From: Massilia polaris
GTDB lineage: Bacteria; Pseudomonadota; Gammaproteobacteria; Burkholderiales; Burkholderiaceae_D
Length of the DNA: 64,000 nucleotides
NCBI RefSeq assembly: GCF_012927275.1
Contig: NZ_JABBGG010000007.1
Location: forward strand, 62,001 to 126,000
Direction of reading: 5' to 3'
Both the position numbers and the translations under genes were made by a program. This document shows positions 43,271 to 53,413 of this stretch, one piece after another. The notes below the pieces were generated by a model. That model did not search any database, had not been told where the DNA came from, and saw only the letters and a list, made by a program, of their open reading frames with translations. The stretch's first letter is position 1. Every line of letters starts with the position of its first letter.

Positions 43271-44568
43271 CAGAAGACACACATGTTGTTGGCGGCCTCG
43301 CGCAGCGAAGCGCGGAAGTCGGGATGCGCGATGGCGATCATCGCCTGCGCGCGCTGCTTGGCCGATTTGCCGCGCAGCTGGGCCACGCCATATTCGGTCA
43401 CCACATAGTTTACATCGTTCTTGCTGGTCGTCGCGTGGGTGCCCGCGGTCAGCATCGGCACGATGCGCGAGATGCTGTTGTCCTTCGCGGTCGAAGGCAG
43501 CACGATGAACGATTTTCCGCCGCGCGAGCGGTTCGCCGCGCGCACGAAGTCGACCTGGCCGCCGGTGCCGGAGTAGGGCAGGTGGGCGATGCTCTCGGAG
43601 CCGCACTGGCCCAGCAGGTCGACCTGCAGGGTGGCGTTGATCGAGACGAGCTTGTCGTTCTGGCCCGCGATGTACGGGTCGTTGGTGAAGTTCGACGGGT
43701 GCATCTCGATCATCGGATTGTGATGGATGAATTTGTACAGCTTCTGCGATCCGAGCGCGAAGGTAGCCACCATTTTGCCGGGCATGAAGGTCTTCCTGCG
43801 GTTGGTGACGGCGCCGGAGTCGATCAGGGTGAGGATGCCGTCGCCGATCATCTCCGTGTGGATACCCAGGTCATGCTTGTGCGTCAGCTGCATGACGACG
43901 GCGTCGGGAATGCCGCCATAACCGATCTGCAGGGTCGAGCCGTCGTCGATCATGTCGGCCACGAATTTTCCGATCGCTTCCTGCACCTGGCCGATCTTCG
44001 GCAGGCCTACTTCGAGGATCGCGTCCTCGCTCTCGACCAGCGCCGTGACCTGCGAGATGTGGATGTGGCACTGGCCATGCGCGAACGGGACGTTGGGATT
44101 GACTTCGAGGACCACCGCGCGCGCCTTCTCCACCGCCGCCATCGTGTAGTCGGTGCCGAGGCTAAGCGCGAAGAAGCCCTGTTCATTCATCGGCGAGGCC
44201 ATCGCGAACACCACGTCGGCCGGCATCAGCCCGCGCTCGATCAGCACCGGGATTTCGGAGAAGTAGTTGGGGATGAAGTCGCACCACCCGCCCTGGCCGG
44301 CGCTGCGCGAAGCGCCTCCCAGGAACAGCGCGGCATGGCGCACGTGGTGCGCCGTCTCCCGTTCGAAGTAGCCGAACTTGCGCATCGCGAGGATCTGCGC
44401 GACCCGGACATCGTGGAAGCGGGTGCGCTGCGCCGACAAGGCGGTCAGCAGGGCGGGCGGCTCGCCGACGCCGGTCGGCACGACGATCGTATCGCCATCG
44501 CGCACATGCTCCAGGGCATCTTCCGGGCTGCAACGTTTTACGACGTATTGTTCGTGTGGTTTTTGCAT
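43270..44568 (-). CDS. Acetyl-CoA hydrolase / CoA-transferase family enzyme
   Basis: A 432-residue class I CoA-transferase (4-hydroxybutyrate/butyryl-CoA:acetate type). The catalytic Glu is in GQCGSESIAHLPYSGTGG (about residue 323), and GYGGIPDAV and GDGILTLIDSG mark the glycine-rich CoA site. It would move CoA between an acyl-CoA and acetate, or release acetate. The second half has the usual ARDRSRGG-type strand. Upstream GAGGAGACAGC supports the start. The DUF6265 gene is coupled behind it. Confidence 0.87.
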   Translation of the reverse strand: MQKPHEQYVVKRCSPEDALEHVRDGDTIVVPTGVGEPPALLTALSAQRTRFHDVRVAQILAMRKFGYFERETAHHVRHAALFLGGASRSAGQGGWCDFIPNYFSEIPVLIERGLMPADVVFAMASPMNEQGFFALSLGTDYTMAAVEKARAVVLEVNPNVPFAHGQCHIHISQVTALVESEDAILEVGLPKIGQVQEAIGKFVADMIDDGSTLQIGYGGIPDAVVMQLTHKHDLGIHTEMIGDGILTLIDSGAVTNRRKTFMPGKMVATFALGSQKLYKFIHHNPMIEMHPSNFTNDPYIAGQNDKLVSINATLQVDLLGQCGSESIAHLPYSGTGGQVDFVRAANRSRGGKSFIVLPSTAKDNSISRIVPMLTAGTHATTSKNDVNYVVTEYGVAQLRGKSAKQRAQAMIAIAHPDFRASLREAANNMCVF

Positions 44569-44716
44569 TGCTGTCTCCTCTTATCCGGCCCATGCTAGCC
44601 CGGCAAACTGACCGCGCGCTTACTCGTCTGCATTGTTACGATGTGTATCGGCGCGCGTGCGCGCCAGCTGCATGGGCAATAATGACAGCATACGCATCAG
44701 GCAGCCGGAGGGCACC

Positions 44717-45154
44717 ATGGGATTCGCGAAAATTGTAACGATTCTGTCAGTCGCGCTGGCGACCGCTGGCGGCCCGGCCCTGGCGCAGCAAGCGACGGCA
44801 CAGGCCAAGGCCCCCGAGGCGCTGCCGCTCAAGCCGGATCCGTCCAAGCTGAAGAAGCCGCCGCTCAAGCGCCGCTCGGTGCAGCAGCGCATCGAACGCG
44901 TGCCCACTCCTGCGCCCGTCGTCACCGACGGCTACCGCCCGACCCTGAACCCGCGCGGCCCGATCATCGCAGGCCAGCCGGTTCCCGCGCTGCCGCCGCC
45001 ATCGCCGCCGATGCCTTCGCAAATCAACAGCTGCGACGGCGGCGGCTGCACCGACACCAGCGGCGCCCGCTACACCGGCGGCGTCGGCAACACGGTGCTG
45101 GACCAGAACGGGCGCAGCTGCACCCGCACCGGCACCACCGTGCAATGCTTTTAA
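44717..45154 (+). CDS. Exported proline-rich hypothetical protein
   Basis: A 145-residue protein. ATG 44717 (MGFAKIVTILSVALATAGG) starts a signal peptide ending LAQ-Q and follows CCGGAGGG. The middle is rich in Lys/Pro (LKKPPLKRRSVQQRIERV) and the end has a Cys motif (SCDGGGCTDTSGARYTGG, then SCTRTGTTVQCF) with four Cys. I do not recognise a family. An ATG at 44633 in the same frame is less likely. It is divergent from the CoA-transferase gene. Confidence 0.65.
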   Translation: MGFAKIVTILSVALATAGGPALAQQATAQAKAPEALPLKPDPSKLKKPPLKRRSVQQRIERVPTPAPVVTDGYRPTLNPRGPIIAGQPVPALPPPSPPMPSQINSCDGGGCTDTSGARYTGGVGNTVLDQNGRSCTRTGTTVQCF

Positions 45155-45189
45155 TGCCAGTTTTTCGGTCTGCCCAAGCAAAAGTTCGC

Positions 45190-45195
45190 TACAAT
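45190..45195 (+). promoter_or_regulatory. Candidate -10 element for the SDR gene
   Basis: TACAAT about 12 bases before the palindrome at 45207. A matching -35 is not clear. Confidence 0.3.
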
Positions 45196-45206
45196 CCTGC
45201 TGGTTG

Positions 45207-45222
45207 ACGTTTACGTAAACGT
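45207..45222. promoter_or_regulatory. Perfect 16-bp palindromic operator before the SDR gene
   Basis: ACGTTTACGTAAACGT, its own reverse complement, 26 bases before the ATG at 45249 and just after the -10-like TACAAT. It resembles operators reported for LiuR/MerR-type regulators of branched-chain amino-acid and fatty-acid degradation. No such regulator lies in the window. Confidence 0.5.
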
Positions 45223-45248
45223 TAAAAAGAACTTTTCTGAGGAAAACC

Positions 45249-46007
45249 ATGCAAATCCAAAACAATGTCTTCATCGTTACCGGCGGCGCGTCGGGCCTCG
45301 GCGCTGCGACCGCGCGCATGATCACCGAAGCGGGCGGCAAGGTCGTCATCGCCGACGTGCAGGTGGACGCGGGCACCGCGCTGGCAGCGGAACTTGGCGG
45401 CCAGTTCGTCAAGTGCGACGTGACATCGGAAGCCGACGGCCAGGCGGCGGTTGCCGCTGCCGTCGCGATGGGCACGCTGCGCGGCCTGATTAACTGCGCC
45501 GGCGTCGCGCCAGCGGTCAAGACCGTCGGCAAGGACGGCCCGCACCCGCTCGACATCTTCCAGCGCACCGTCAACATCAACCTGGTCGGCACGTTCAACA
45601 TGGCGCGCCTGGCGGCTGACGCGATGTCGAAGACCGAAGGCGGCGACTCCGGCGAGCGCGGCGTGATCATCAACACCGCATCGGTGGCGGCGTTCGACGG
45701 CCAGATGGGCCAGTGCGCTTACGGCGCCTCGAAGGCGGCAGTAGCCGGCATGACCCTGCCGATGGCGCGCGACCTCGCGCGCAACGGCGTGCGCGTGATG
45801 ACGATCGCACCTGGCATCTTCGAGACCCCGATGCTGATGGGCATGCCGGAAGAAGTGCGCGAGTCGCTGGGCAAGATGGTGCCGTTCCCGCCGCGCCTCG
45901 GTCGCGCTACCGAGTACGCCCACCTGGCCAAGGCCATCATCGAAAACACCATGCTCAACGGCGAGACCATCCGCCTCGACGGTGCGATCCGCATGCAGCC
46001 GAAGTAA
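45249..46007 (+). CDS. SDR-family 3-hydroxyacyl-CoA dehydrogenase (HSD10-like)
   Basis: A 252-residue short-chain dehydrogenase. The Rossmann motif is [22 protein letters not shown] follows, and the catalytic site is Ser in [10 protein letters not shown] with Tyr-x-x-x-Lys in YGASK. The pattern ([31 protein letters not shown]) is close to type 2 3-hydroxyacyl-CoA dehydrogenases used in isoleucine or fatty-acid breakdown. It has its own operator-like palindrome and terminator. Confidence 0.87.
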   Translation: MQIQNNVFIVTGGASGLGAATARMITEAGGKVVIADVQVDAGTALAAELGGQFVKCDVTSEADGQAAVAAAVAMGTLRGLINCAGVAPAVKTVGKDGPHPLDIFQRTVNINLVGTFNMARLAADAMSKTEGGDSGERGVIINTASVAAFDGQMGQCAYGASKAAVAGMTLPMARDLARNGVRVMTIAPGIFETPMLMGMPEEVRESLGKMVPFPPRLGRATEYAHLAKAIIENTMLNGETIRLDGAIRMQPK

Positions 46008-46032
46008 TTGATGTAGCATTGCAAGAGTATCG

Positions 46033-46064
46033 GGCGCGCGGCCCAGGTCGCGCGCCTTTTTTTT
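46033..46064 (+). terminator. Intrinsic terminator after the SDR gene
   Basis: GGCGCGCG / CGCGCGCC stem with an eight-base loop, then T8. Confidence 0.88.
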
Positions 46065-46081
46065 ATTCCGAAGGAGGATTC

Positions 46082-47875
46082 ATGGTCAAGTTGAAGATGC
46101 TGGCGCTGGCTGCGCTGCTGGCAGGCGCGTTCGCGCCGGCGCACGGTCTGGCGCAGGACGCCGCGGCGGCCGATGCCGCGCAAGCGGCGCCGGAAATCGG
46201 CATCCGATACAGCGACAAGGCCGGCTGGGCATCGAAGAAATTCATGGTCTCGGCGGCCAACCCGCTGGCCGTGGAAGCCGGCTACACCATCCTCCGCCAG
46301 GGCGGCTCGGCCATCGACGCCGCCATCGCTACCCAACTGGCGCTGACCCTGGTCGAGCCGCAGTCCTCGGGCATCGGCGGCGGCGCCTTCCTGGTCCATT
46401 ACGACGGCAAGGATGTACAGGCTTTCGACGGCCGCGAGACCGCGCCCGCGAAAGCTACCGAAACCCTGTTCCAGAAAGCCGACGGCAGCCCGGTGTCGCG
46501 CCTGGAGGGCGTGGTGGGCGGACGCTCGGTCGGCGCTCCCGGCGTGCTGCGCATGCTCGAAATGGCGCACAAGGAGCACGGCAAGCTGCCGTGGAAGGCG
46601 CTGTTCGCGCCGGCCATCGACCTGTCCGAGCGCGGCTTTCCGGTCAGCGAGCGCCTCAACGGCATGCTCCTGTGGGACAAGCATATCCGCAAGGACCCGG
46701 TGGCCCTGGCCTACTTCTACGACAAGGCCGGCAAGCCATGGCCGGTCGGGCACCTGCTGAAAAATCCCGCGCTGGCGGCCACGCTGCGCGCCATCGCGGC
46801 CGGCGGCGCCGACGCTTTCTACAAGGGCTACATCGCCAGCGACATCGCCGCCAAGGTGGCGTCGCACCCGACCAATCCCGGCTTGTTGAGCGCGAACGAC
46901 ATCGCGGGCTACCAGGCCAAGGTGCGCACGCCGGTGTGCAACGACTACCGCAGCTTCACCGTGTGCGGCATGCCGCCGCCATCGTCGGGCGGCATCGCGG
47001 TGGCGCAGATGCTCGGCATCCTTGAAACGAAAGACATGCGCGCACTGGCGCCCGTCGATGGCAAGGTCGGCGCCGAAGCCGTGCACCTGTTTTCGGAAGC
47101 GGGACGGCTGGCCTACGCGGACCGCAACCGCTACGCGGCCGATACCGACTTCATTCCGCTGCCCGGCCGCGGCATCCCGAGCCTGCTCGACAAAAGCTAC
47201 CTGGCCAAACGCGCCGCGCTGATCGGCGCGAAGTCGATGGGCGTGGCGACGGCCGGCACACCGCCCGGCATGGACGTGGCGTGGGGACTGGATAACGCGA
47301 TCGAAACGCCATCGACCTCGCACCTGGTGGTGATGGACGGCAGCGGCGCCGGACTGTCGATGACGACCACCGTCGAAGACGCATTCGGGTCGCGCCAGAT
47401 GGTGCGCGGCTTCATCCTGAACAACCAGCTGACCGACTTCTCGTTCGATTCGCGCGACGCCGATGGCCCGGTGGCGAACCGGGTCGAGCCGGGCAAGCGC
47501 CCGCGCAGCGCGATGTCGCCGACCATCGTGTTCGACAAGCAGACCAAAAAGCTGGTGCTGGCGGTCGGTTCGCCGGGCGGCCCGGCGATCATCAACTACG
47601 TGGCCAAGGTCCTGGTGGGCACGCTGGACTGGGGCCTGAACGTGCAGCAGGCCATCAGCCTGCCCAACTTCGGCAGCCGCAACGGGCCGACCGAGCTGGA
47701 AGCAGGGCGCTTTTCACCCGCCGTGCATGAAGCGCTGAAGGCGCGCGGCCACCAGCTGCGCAGCTACGACATGAACTCCGGCCTGCATGGCATCCAGCGC
47801 CTCACCATCCACGGACAGCAGTACTGGTTCGGCGGCGCCGATCCGCGCCGCGAAGGCGTCGCCAAGGGCGACTGA
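46082..47875 (+). CDS. ggt: Gamma-glutamyltranspeptidase
   Basis: A 597-residue N-terminal nucleophile hydrolase. The signal peptide spans 1-25 (LAQ). The large subunit has ANPLAVEAGYTILRQGGSAID and VEPQSSGIGGGAFLVH. Autocleavage should occur before the Thr in STSHLVVMD, the nucleophile, with GAGLSMTTTVEDAFGSR and SPGGPAIINYV completing the small-subunit site. It hydrolyses or transfers the gamma-glutamyl group of glutathione in the periplasm. ATG 46082 follows AAGGAGGA. Its neighbour downstream begins 59 bases later. Confidence 0.93.
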   Translation: MVKLKMLALAALLAGAFAPAHGLAQDAAAADAAQAAPEIGIRYSDKAGWASKKFMVSAANPLAVEAGYTILRQGGSAIDAAIATQLALTLVEPQSSGIGGGAFLVHYDGKDVQAFDGRETAPAKATETLFQKADGSPVSRLEGVVGGRSVGAPGVLRMLEMAHKEHGKLPWKALFAPAIDLSERGFPVSERLNGMLLWDKHIRKDPVALAYFYDKAGKPWPVGHLLKNPALAATLRAIAAGGADAFYKGYIASDIAAKVASHPTNPGLLSANDIAGYQAKVRTPVCNDYRSFTVCGMPPPSSGGIAVAQMLGILETKDMRALAPVDGKVGAEAVHLFSEAGRLAYADRNRYAADTDFIPLPGRGIPSLLDKSYLAKRAALIGAKSMGVATAGTPPGMDVAWGLDNAIETPSTSHLVVMDGSGAGLSMTTTVEDAFGSRQMVRGFILNNQLTDFSFDSRDADGPVANRVEPGKRPRSAMSPTIVFDKQTKKLVLAVGSPGGPAIINYVAKVLVGTLDWGLNVQQAISLPNFGSRNGPTELEAGRFSPAVHEALKARGHQLRSYDMNSGLHGIQRLTIHGQQYWFGGADPRREGVAKGD

Positions 47876-47934
47876 TAGTCCTCCGATGTAACTTTTGCTA
47901 CCGCAAGACCGGTATTGCCTGATAACCTTGCTGT

Positions 47935-49104
47935 ATGGGATTAAATCAGAAAACCGGGCTGATTCTGACCGGGGGCGGGGCACGCGCGGCCTACCAGGTC
48001 GGCGTGCTGCAGGCCATATCGCGCATCTTGTGGGAAGCCGGCTGGCCGCCCGCGCGCTCGCCTTTCGACATCATCTGCGGCACCTCGGCCGGCGCGATGA
48101 ACGCGACCGCGCTGGCCTGCCGCGCCGACAACTTCGGCGAGGGCGTGCAGAAGCTGCTCGACGTGTGGGAGAACATCGCGGTCGAACAGGTGTACCGCGC
48201 CGACTCGATCGGCGTGCTGCGCTCCGGCGCGCGCTGGCTTTCGCTGTTGTCGTTCGGCTGGCTGCTGCGCAAATGGCGCGCCGCGCCGCCTGCCTCGCTG
48301 CTTGACAACACCCCGCTGGTCGGCCTGCTGCACCGCATGCTCGACCTGCCGCGCCTCGATGTCGCGCTGTCGGAAGGCCTGCTGCACGCGCTGGCCGTGA
48401 CGGCGTCGTCGTACACCGCCGGCAACCACATCACCTTCTACCAGGCCGCTACCGAGATCGCGCCGTGGGTGCGCATGCAGCGCATCGCGATGCAAAGCCA
48501 GATCGGCATCGAGCACCTGCTGGCCTCGTCGGCGATCCCGTTCATCTTCCCGGCCGTGCCGCTGTACATGGGCGGGCGGCGCGAGTACTGCGGCGACGGC
48601 ACCATGCGCCAGCTGGCGCCGATCTCGCCCGCGATCCACCTCGGCGCGACCAAAGTGCTGGTGGTCGGCGCCGGCCGCCTGGCCGAGCCGCCCCACGCCG
48701 GCCCGCCGAACCCCAGCTATCCGAGCCTGGCGCAGATCGCCGGCCACGCGATGTCGTCGATCTTCCTCGACAGCCTGGCGGTGGACATCGAGCGCCTTAA
48801 CCGCATCAACCTGACCCTGTCGCTGCTGCCCGGCGAGTACCGCGACATGACCCCGCTCAAGCCGGTCGACTTGCTGGTGATCGCGCCGTCCGAGCGGCTT
48901 GACGATATCGCCAGCCGCCACGTCCACAGCCTGCCGGCGCCGGTGCGCACGCTGCTGTCGGGGATCGGCGCGACCGAGGCGCGCGGTTCGGCGCTCGCGT
49001 CCTACCTGCTGTTCGAGGCAAGCTACACGCGCGAACTGATCGCCCTCGGCCGGCGCGACACCGAAGAGCGCAAGGCCGATGTGCTAGCCTTCTTCGCATC
49101 ATGA
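47935..49104 (+). CDS. Patatin-like phospholipase
   Basis: A 389-residue patatin-family acyl hydrolase. The oxyanion loop is LTGGGARAAYQVGVLQ, the catalytic Ser lies in ICGTSAGAMNA (GTSAG, about residue 54), and the catalytic Asp is in YCGDGTMRQL (DG, about 222). It has no signal peptide, so it may act on the cytoplasmic membrane. There is no clear ribosome-binding site. It precedes the giant hybrid kinase by seven bases, likely one operon. Confidence 0.9.
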   Translation: MGLNQKTGLILTGGGARAAYQVGVLQAISRILWEAGWPPARSPFDIICGTSAGAMNATALACRADNFGEGVQKLLDVWENIAVEQVYRADSIGVLRSGARWLSLLSFGWLLRKWRAAPPASLLDNTPLVGLLHRMLDLPRLDVALSEGLLHALAVTASSYTAGNHITFYQAATEIAPWVRMQRIAMQSQIGIEHLLASSAIPFIFPAVPLYMGGRREYCGDGTMRQLAPISPAIHLGATKVLVVGAGRLAEPPHAGPPNPSYPSLAQIAGHAMSSIFLDSLAVDIERLNRINLTLSLLPGEYRDMTPLKPVDLLVIAPSERLDDIASRHVHSLPAPVRTLLSGIGATEARGSALASYLLFEASYTRELIALGRRDTEERKADVLAFFAS

Positions 49105-49111
49105 AAATCCG

Positions 49112-52100
49112 ATGAACCACACCATCAAACACCTGCTCGCCGCGCTGGCGCTGTTCGGCATGCTGGTCGCGGCCAGCCAGGCCGTGGCGCCCGCGCGCAC
49201 GCTGCGCTTCGAACACCTGAGCGTCGACCAGGGACTGGCCCAGGAGTCGGTATTGGCGATCGCGCAGGACCGCGACGGCTTCATGTGGTTCGGCAGCCAG
49301 GCCGGCCTGTCGCGCTTCGACGGCTACCGCGTGGTGGTCTACCGCCACCAGATCGACAACCCGAAAAGCCTGGTCAACAACTGGGTGCGGGTGCTGCATG
49401 TCGATGAACGCGGCGACTTGTGGATCGGCACCGACGGCGGCATCGACCGCTTCGACCCGAATACCAACGCGTTCACGCATTACCTTCTGCAGGAGACGGT
49501 CCGGCGCGGCAACGGCAACCGCCATATCCGCGCCATCACCGATGCCGGCAACAACGGGCTGTGGATCGCCACCAGCGACGGTCTCCAGCACCTCGATATC
49601 GCCACCGGCAAATTCACGGTCTGGCACAAGGTGCCGGGCGATCCGACCAGCCTGTCCGACAACCAGGTCGACGCGCTCGCGGTCGACGCCAGCGGCCGCC
49701 TTTGGGTGGGCACGGCGGGGGGGCTGGACAGCCTGGCGCCCGGTGCGCGCAGTTTCATGCACCACCCGGTGACCGATCGCGACCTGCGCTACAACGCCGT
49801 CCAGGCGCTGGTCGTCGACGCCCAGCAGACCCTGTGGATCGGCAGCATGGGCGGTCTCGAACGCAGCGCAGGCGACGTGCGCAAGGCCGGCGACAAGCTC
49901 GAACGGCGCCGGATGGGCGAGGCCACCGGCCTGAAAGACGGCGTGATTGCCAGCCTGTATGAAGATGCGGACGGCAGTATCTGGGTGGGCAGCTATGCCG
50001 AAGGCCTGTACCGCTGGGACGCGCGCGCCGGCCGCTTCCAGAACCACCGCCACCTGCCGGGCGACGCCCACAGCGTCGCCGACAACCGCATTTCCGCGCT
50101 GCACCGCGACCGCGTCGGCACCTTGTGGGTCGGCACCTGGTTCGCCGGTGTGAGCCGGGTCGACCTGAACAGCGGCGGCTTCTCGCGCATCATGCGCCAG
50201 CCGGACGCGTCCGGCGCACTGTCCGGCAACAAGGCGCGCGCGATCCTCGACGATGGCAACGGCAAGCTGTGGCTCGGCATGAACAGCGGGTTGAATCATT
50301 ACGATCCGCTAAGCGGCATGGCGCGCGTGTACCGCCACGACCCGAACAATCCGAACAGCCTGGCCGACCCGGCCGTCGGGGCCCTGGCGCGCGACCGCGA
50401 TGGCGGCCTGTGGATCGGCGGCGACAGCGGCCTGACACGCTTCCACCAGGCCAGCGGGCGCTACACGCACCTGTCGCTGGGCGACCCCGAAAGCGACAAG
50501 GTGCGCGGCATGCTGGCCGACCGCGCCGGCAATATCTGGGTCGCGACGCGAGGGGGGCTTCACAAGGTCGATCCGGCCACGCGCCGCGTCTCCAGCTTCC
50601 GCCACGACGTCGCCGATCCGGGCTCGCTGGCCGACAACGTGGTGCGTCCGATCCTCGAGGACCGGGCCGGCCGCTTCTGGGTCGGCACCTTCGATGGCCT
50701 CGACCTGATGGACCGCGCGGCCGGCACTTTCCGCCACTTCCGCCACGATCCGAACGATATGTCCAGCCTGTCGCACGACGAGGTCCACTACCTGCTCGAA
50801 GACAGCAAGGGCACGGTGTGGATCGGCACCGCGGGCGGATTGAACCGCATGCGCATCGACGCGCGCGGCAAGGTCAGCTTCCAGCGTTACACCGTTCGCG
50901 ACGGCATGTCGGACGACGCGGTCGCCGCCATCCTCGAAGACGGCGCAGGCTTCCTGTGGATCAGCACCAATACGGGCATCTCGCGCCTGGAACCGCTGAC
51001 CGGCAAGTGGCGCAACTACAGCGCCGTCGACGGCACCATCGAGGGCGCCTACTTCGACGGCTCGGCCATGCGCGCCCCTGACGGCACGCTGTACTTCGGC
51101 GGCTTCAACGGCGTCACTGCCTTCAATCCGGGCGCGATCAGCGACAACCGCATTCCGCCGCGCGCCGTCGTGACCGGGTTCCAGATATTCAACCAGCCGG
51201 TGGAGCTGGCGCGCCCGGGGTTGTTCGCGGGGCCGGTCGAGCGCGCCCGCGCGATCACACTGGCCGCCTCCGATTCGGTATTCTCGCTTGAATTCTCGGG
51301 TCTCCACTACGCGGCGCCGCAGCGCAACCGCTTCGCCTACCAGCTCGAAGGCTTCGACCACGACTGGGTCGACACCAGCGCCGGGCGCCGCTTCGCGACC
51401 TACACCAACCTCGATCCCGGCACCTACACGTTCCGCGTCAAGGCCGCCAACAAGGACGGCGTCTGGGGCGTACCCGGCGATCCGTTGATCATCACGGTGC
51501 TGCCGCCGGTGTGGAAAACCTGGTGGTTCCGCACCATGGCCACCTTGATTCTGCTGGGTTGCGGCTGGCTTGCTTACCGCGCACGCCTGTCCGGCCTGCG
51601 CCGCCAGAAGGCGCTGCTCGAGCGCCAGGTCAGCGCGCGCACCGAGGAGATCGAACAGCAGAACCGCCTGCTGGAACAGCAGAAGCGCGAGCTGGAAGCC
51701 GAGCGCTTCGAGGCCGAATGCCAGCGCGCCGAGGCCGAGCGCCGCCGCGCCGACGCCGAACGGCAGAAGGAGGAAGTCCAGCGCCAGAAGGAGAACGTGG
51801 AGCAGGCGCACCGCGACATCTCGGTGCTGTCCGAGCGCCTCAGCCTGGCCAAGCGCAGGGCCGAGGACGCGACGCGCCAGAAGTCGGAATTCCTGGCCAA
51901 CATGAGCCATGAGATGCGCACCCCGCTGGCCGGCGTCATCGGCATGCTCGGCTTCGCGCTGCGCGACGCCAGCCTGCTGGCCGCCACCCGCGAACAGGTG
52001 GTGCGCGGCCAGGCCAACGCCCGCTCCCTGCTGGCCATCATCAACGACCTGCTCGATTTTTCGAAGATCGAGGCGGGCAAGCTGGCGCTCGAGCACATCG

Positions 52101-53413
52101 ACTTCAGCCTCGAAGACAAGATCGAAAATGTGGCCAGCCTGTTCGAGGAGCAGGCGGATTCGCACAGCGTCAACTTCGCCATCGAGCTGGGCGACGGCCT
52201 GCCGCGTTTCGTGGTGGGCGACCCGACCCGCCTGCGCCAGGTGCTGGTGAACCTGGTCGGCAACGCCTTCAAGTTCACCAGGCAGGGCACGGTGACCTTG
52301 CGGGTGGAGCGCGCCGCGCCGGACGATGCGACCGACGGTGTCAACATGATCCGCTTCTCGGTGCAGGACACCGGCATCGGCATCGCGCCGGATGCGCTCG
52401 CGCGGCTGTTCCAGAAATTCGAACAGGCGGACAGTACGACCACGCGCCGCTACGGCGGCACCGGGCTGGGACTGGCGATCTGCCGCCAGCTGGTGCTGCT
52501 GATGGGCGGCACAGTGTCGGCCGAAAGCACCGAAGGCGTCGGCAGCACCTTCAGCTTCGTGCTGCCGCTGGCCGACGGCAACAGGCCGGCACCGGCCCCG
52601 CAGGTCCCGCGCGAACCCCATTCGCACCGCCTCACCGTGCTGTGCGCCGAGGACTTCCCGACCAACCAGATCATTATCCGCACGATGCTCGAGGACCTCG
52701 GGCATTACGCCGACGTGGTGCCGAACGGCGTGGGCGCCGTGGCGGCCTGCGCGCGCACCGACTACGACCTGGTCCTGATGGATGGCCGCATGCCGGAAAT
52801 GGACGGGGCCAGCGCCACGCGCCTGATCCGGGCCGGCGGCCCGCCTGCGGCTCCGGTGCGCGATCCCGGCGTGATGATCGTCGCGCTGACCGCCAACGCC
52901 AGCGAGGAAGACCGGGTCCGCTACCTGGCCGCCGGCATGGACGATTTCCTGACCAAGCCGATCGACGAGTCGGCGCTGTACGCGCAGCTTGGCAACGCAG
53001 TGGTGCGCCAGCTGGCGCGCGGGGTGGCGCTGGCGCCGATGCCGCCGCAGGGGCCGAGCACCAGCGACCTCGATGCGATGTTCGGGGTGGCGACCGGTGC
53101 GCCGCAGCTGGCGCCCGCAGGCGACGATGCACCGGACGCGGTCCTGCTGCGCCGCATCCGTGCGGCCTTCGCGGCCGACGTGCCGGCCCGCCGCGCGGAG
53201 CTGGAAGCGGCGATCGGGACGCGCGACCACGAGGCGGCGGCGCGCCTGCTGCACGGTATGAAGGGCAGCGCAGGGCACCTGCGCGCTGCCGGGCTGCATG
53301 CGCTGTGCGGCAAAATGGAGACGGCGGCCGATGCGCGCGACTGGAACGCGATCGGGCTTGCGCTGCCGCGCCTTTACGCGCTGCTGGGCGATTACGACAT
53401 GGCGGGCGCCTGA
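49112..53413 (+). CDS. Hybrid sensor histidine kinase with beta-propeller input (Reg_prop/Y_Y_Y)
   Basis: A 1433-residue protein. Signal/anchor (residues 1-28); Reg_prop repeats forming two periplasmic propellers (about 35-690; recurring LWIGT/WVGT); a Y_Y_Y domain (about 720-790, VWGVPGDPLIITVLPPVWK); a membrane helix at about 803-823; a Glu/Arg-rich coiled coil (about 830-925). HisKA His933 (NMSHEMRTPLAGV), HATPase with GGTGLGLAI, a receiver with Asp1224 (LVLMDGRMP), and an HPt domain with His1381 (LLHGMKGSAGHL). So a full phosphorelay lies on one chain. Such kinases often sense polysaccharides or their fragments. The next gene is a stand-alone receiver, whose start touches this stop. Confidence 0.92.
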   Translation: MNHTIKHLLAALALFGMLVAASQAVAPARTLRFEHLSVDQGLAQESVLAIAQDRDGFMWFGSQAGLSRFDGYRVVVYRHQIDNPKSLVNNWVRVLHVDERGDLWIGTDGGIDRFDPNTNAFTHYLLQETVRRGNGNRHIRAITDAGNNGLWIATSDGLQHLDIATGKFTVWHKVPGDPTSLSDNQVDALAVDASGRLWVGTAGGLDSLAPGARSFMHHPVTDRDLRYNAVQALVVDAQQTLWIGSMGGLERSAGDVRKAGDKLERRRMGEATGLKDGVIASLYEDADGSIWVGSYAEGLYRWDARAGRFQNHRHLPGDAHSVADNRISALHRDRVGTLWVGTWFAGVSRVDLNSGGFSRIMRQPDASGALSGNKARAILDDGNGKLWLGMNSGLNHYDPLSGMARVYRHDPNNPNSLADPAVGALARDRDGGLWIGGDSGLTRFHQASGRYTHLSLGDPESDKVRGMLADRAGNIWVATRGGLHKVDPATRRVSSFRHDVADPGSLADNVVRPILEDRAGRFWVGTFDGLDLMDRAAGTFRHFRHDPNDMSSLSHDEVHYLLEDSKGTVWIGTAGGLNRMRIDARGKVSFQRYTVRDGMSDDAVAAILEDGAGFLWISTNTGISRLEPLTGKWRNYSAVDGTIEGAYFDGSAMRAPDGTLYFGGFNGVTAFNPGAISDNRIPPRAVVTGFQIFNQPVELARPGLFAGPVERARAITLAASDSVFSLEFSGLHYAAPQRNRFAYQLEGFDHDWVDTSAGRRFATYTNLDPGTYTFRVKAANKDGVWGVPGDPLIITVLPPVWKTWWFRTMATLILLGCGWLAYRARLSGLRRQKALLERQVSARTEEIEQQNRLLEQQKRELEAERFEAECQRAEAERRRADAERQKEEVQRQKENVEQAHRDISVLSERLSLAKRRAEDATRQKSEFLANMSHEMRTPLAGVIGMLGFALRDASLLAATREQVVRGQANARSLLAIINDLLDFSKIEAGKLALEHIDFSLEDKIENVASLFEEQADSHSVNFAIELGDGLPRFVVGDPTRLRQVLVNLVGNAFKFTRQGTVTLRVERAAPDDATDGVNMIRFSVQDTGIGIAPDALARLFQKFEQADSTTTRRYGGTGLGLAICRQLVLLMGGTVSAESTEGVGSTFSFVLPLADGNRPAPAPQVPREPHSHRLTVLCAEDFPTNQIIIRTMLEDLGHYADVVPNGVGAVAACARTDYDLVLMDGRMPEMDGASATRLIRAGGPPAAPVRDPGVMIVALTANASEEDRVRYLAAGMDDFLTKPIDESALYAQLGNAVVRQLARGVALAPMPPQGPSTSDLDAMFGVATGAPQLAPAGDDAPDAVLLRRIRAAFAADVPARRAELEAAIGTRDHEAAARLLHGMKGSAGHLRAAGLHALCGKMETAADARDWNAIGLALPRLYALLGDYDMAGA

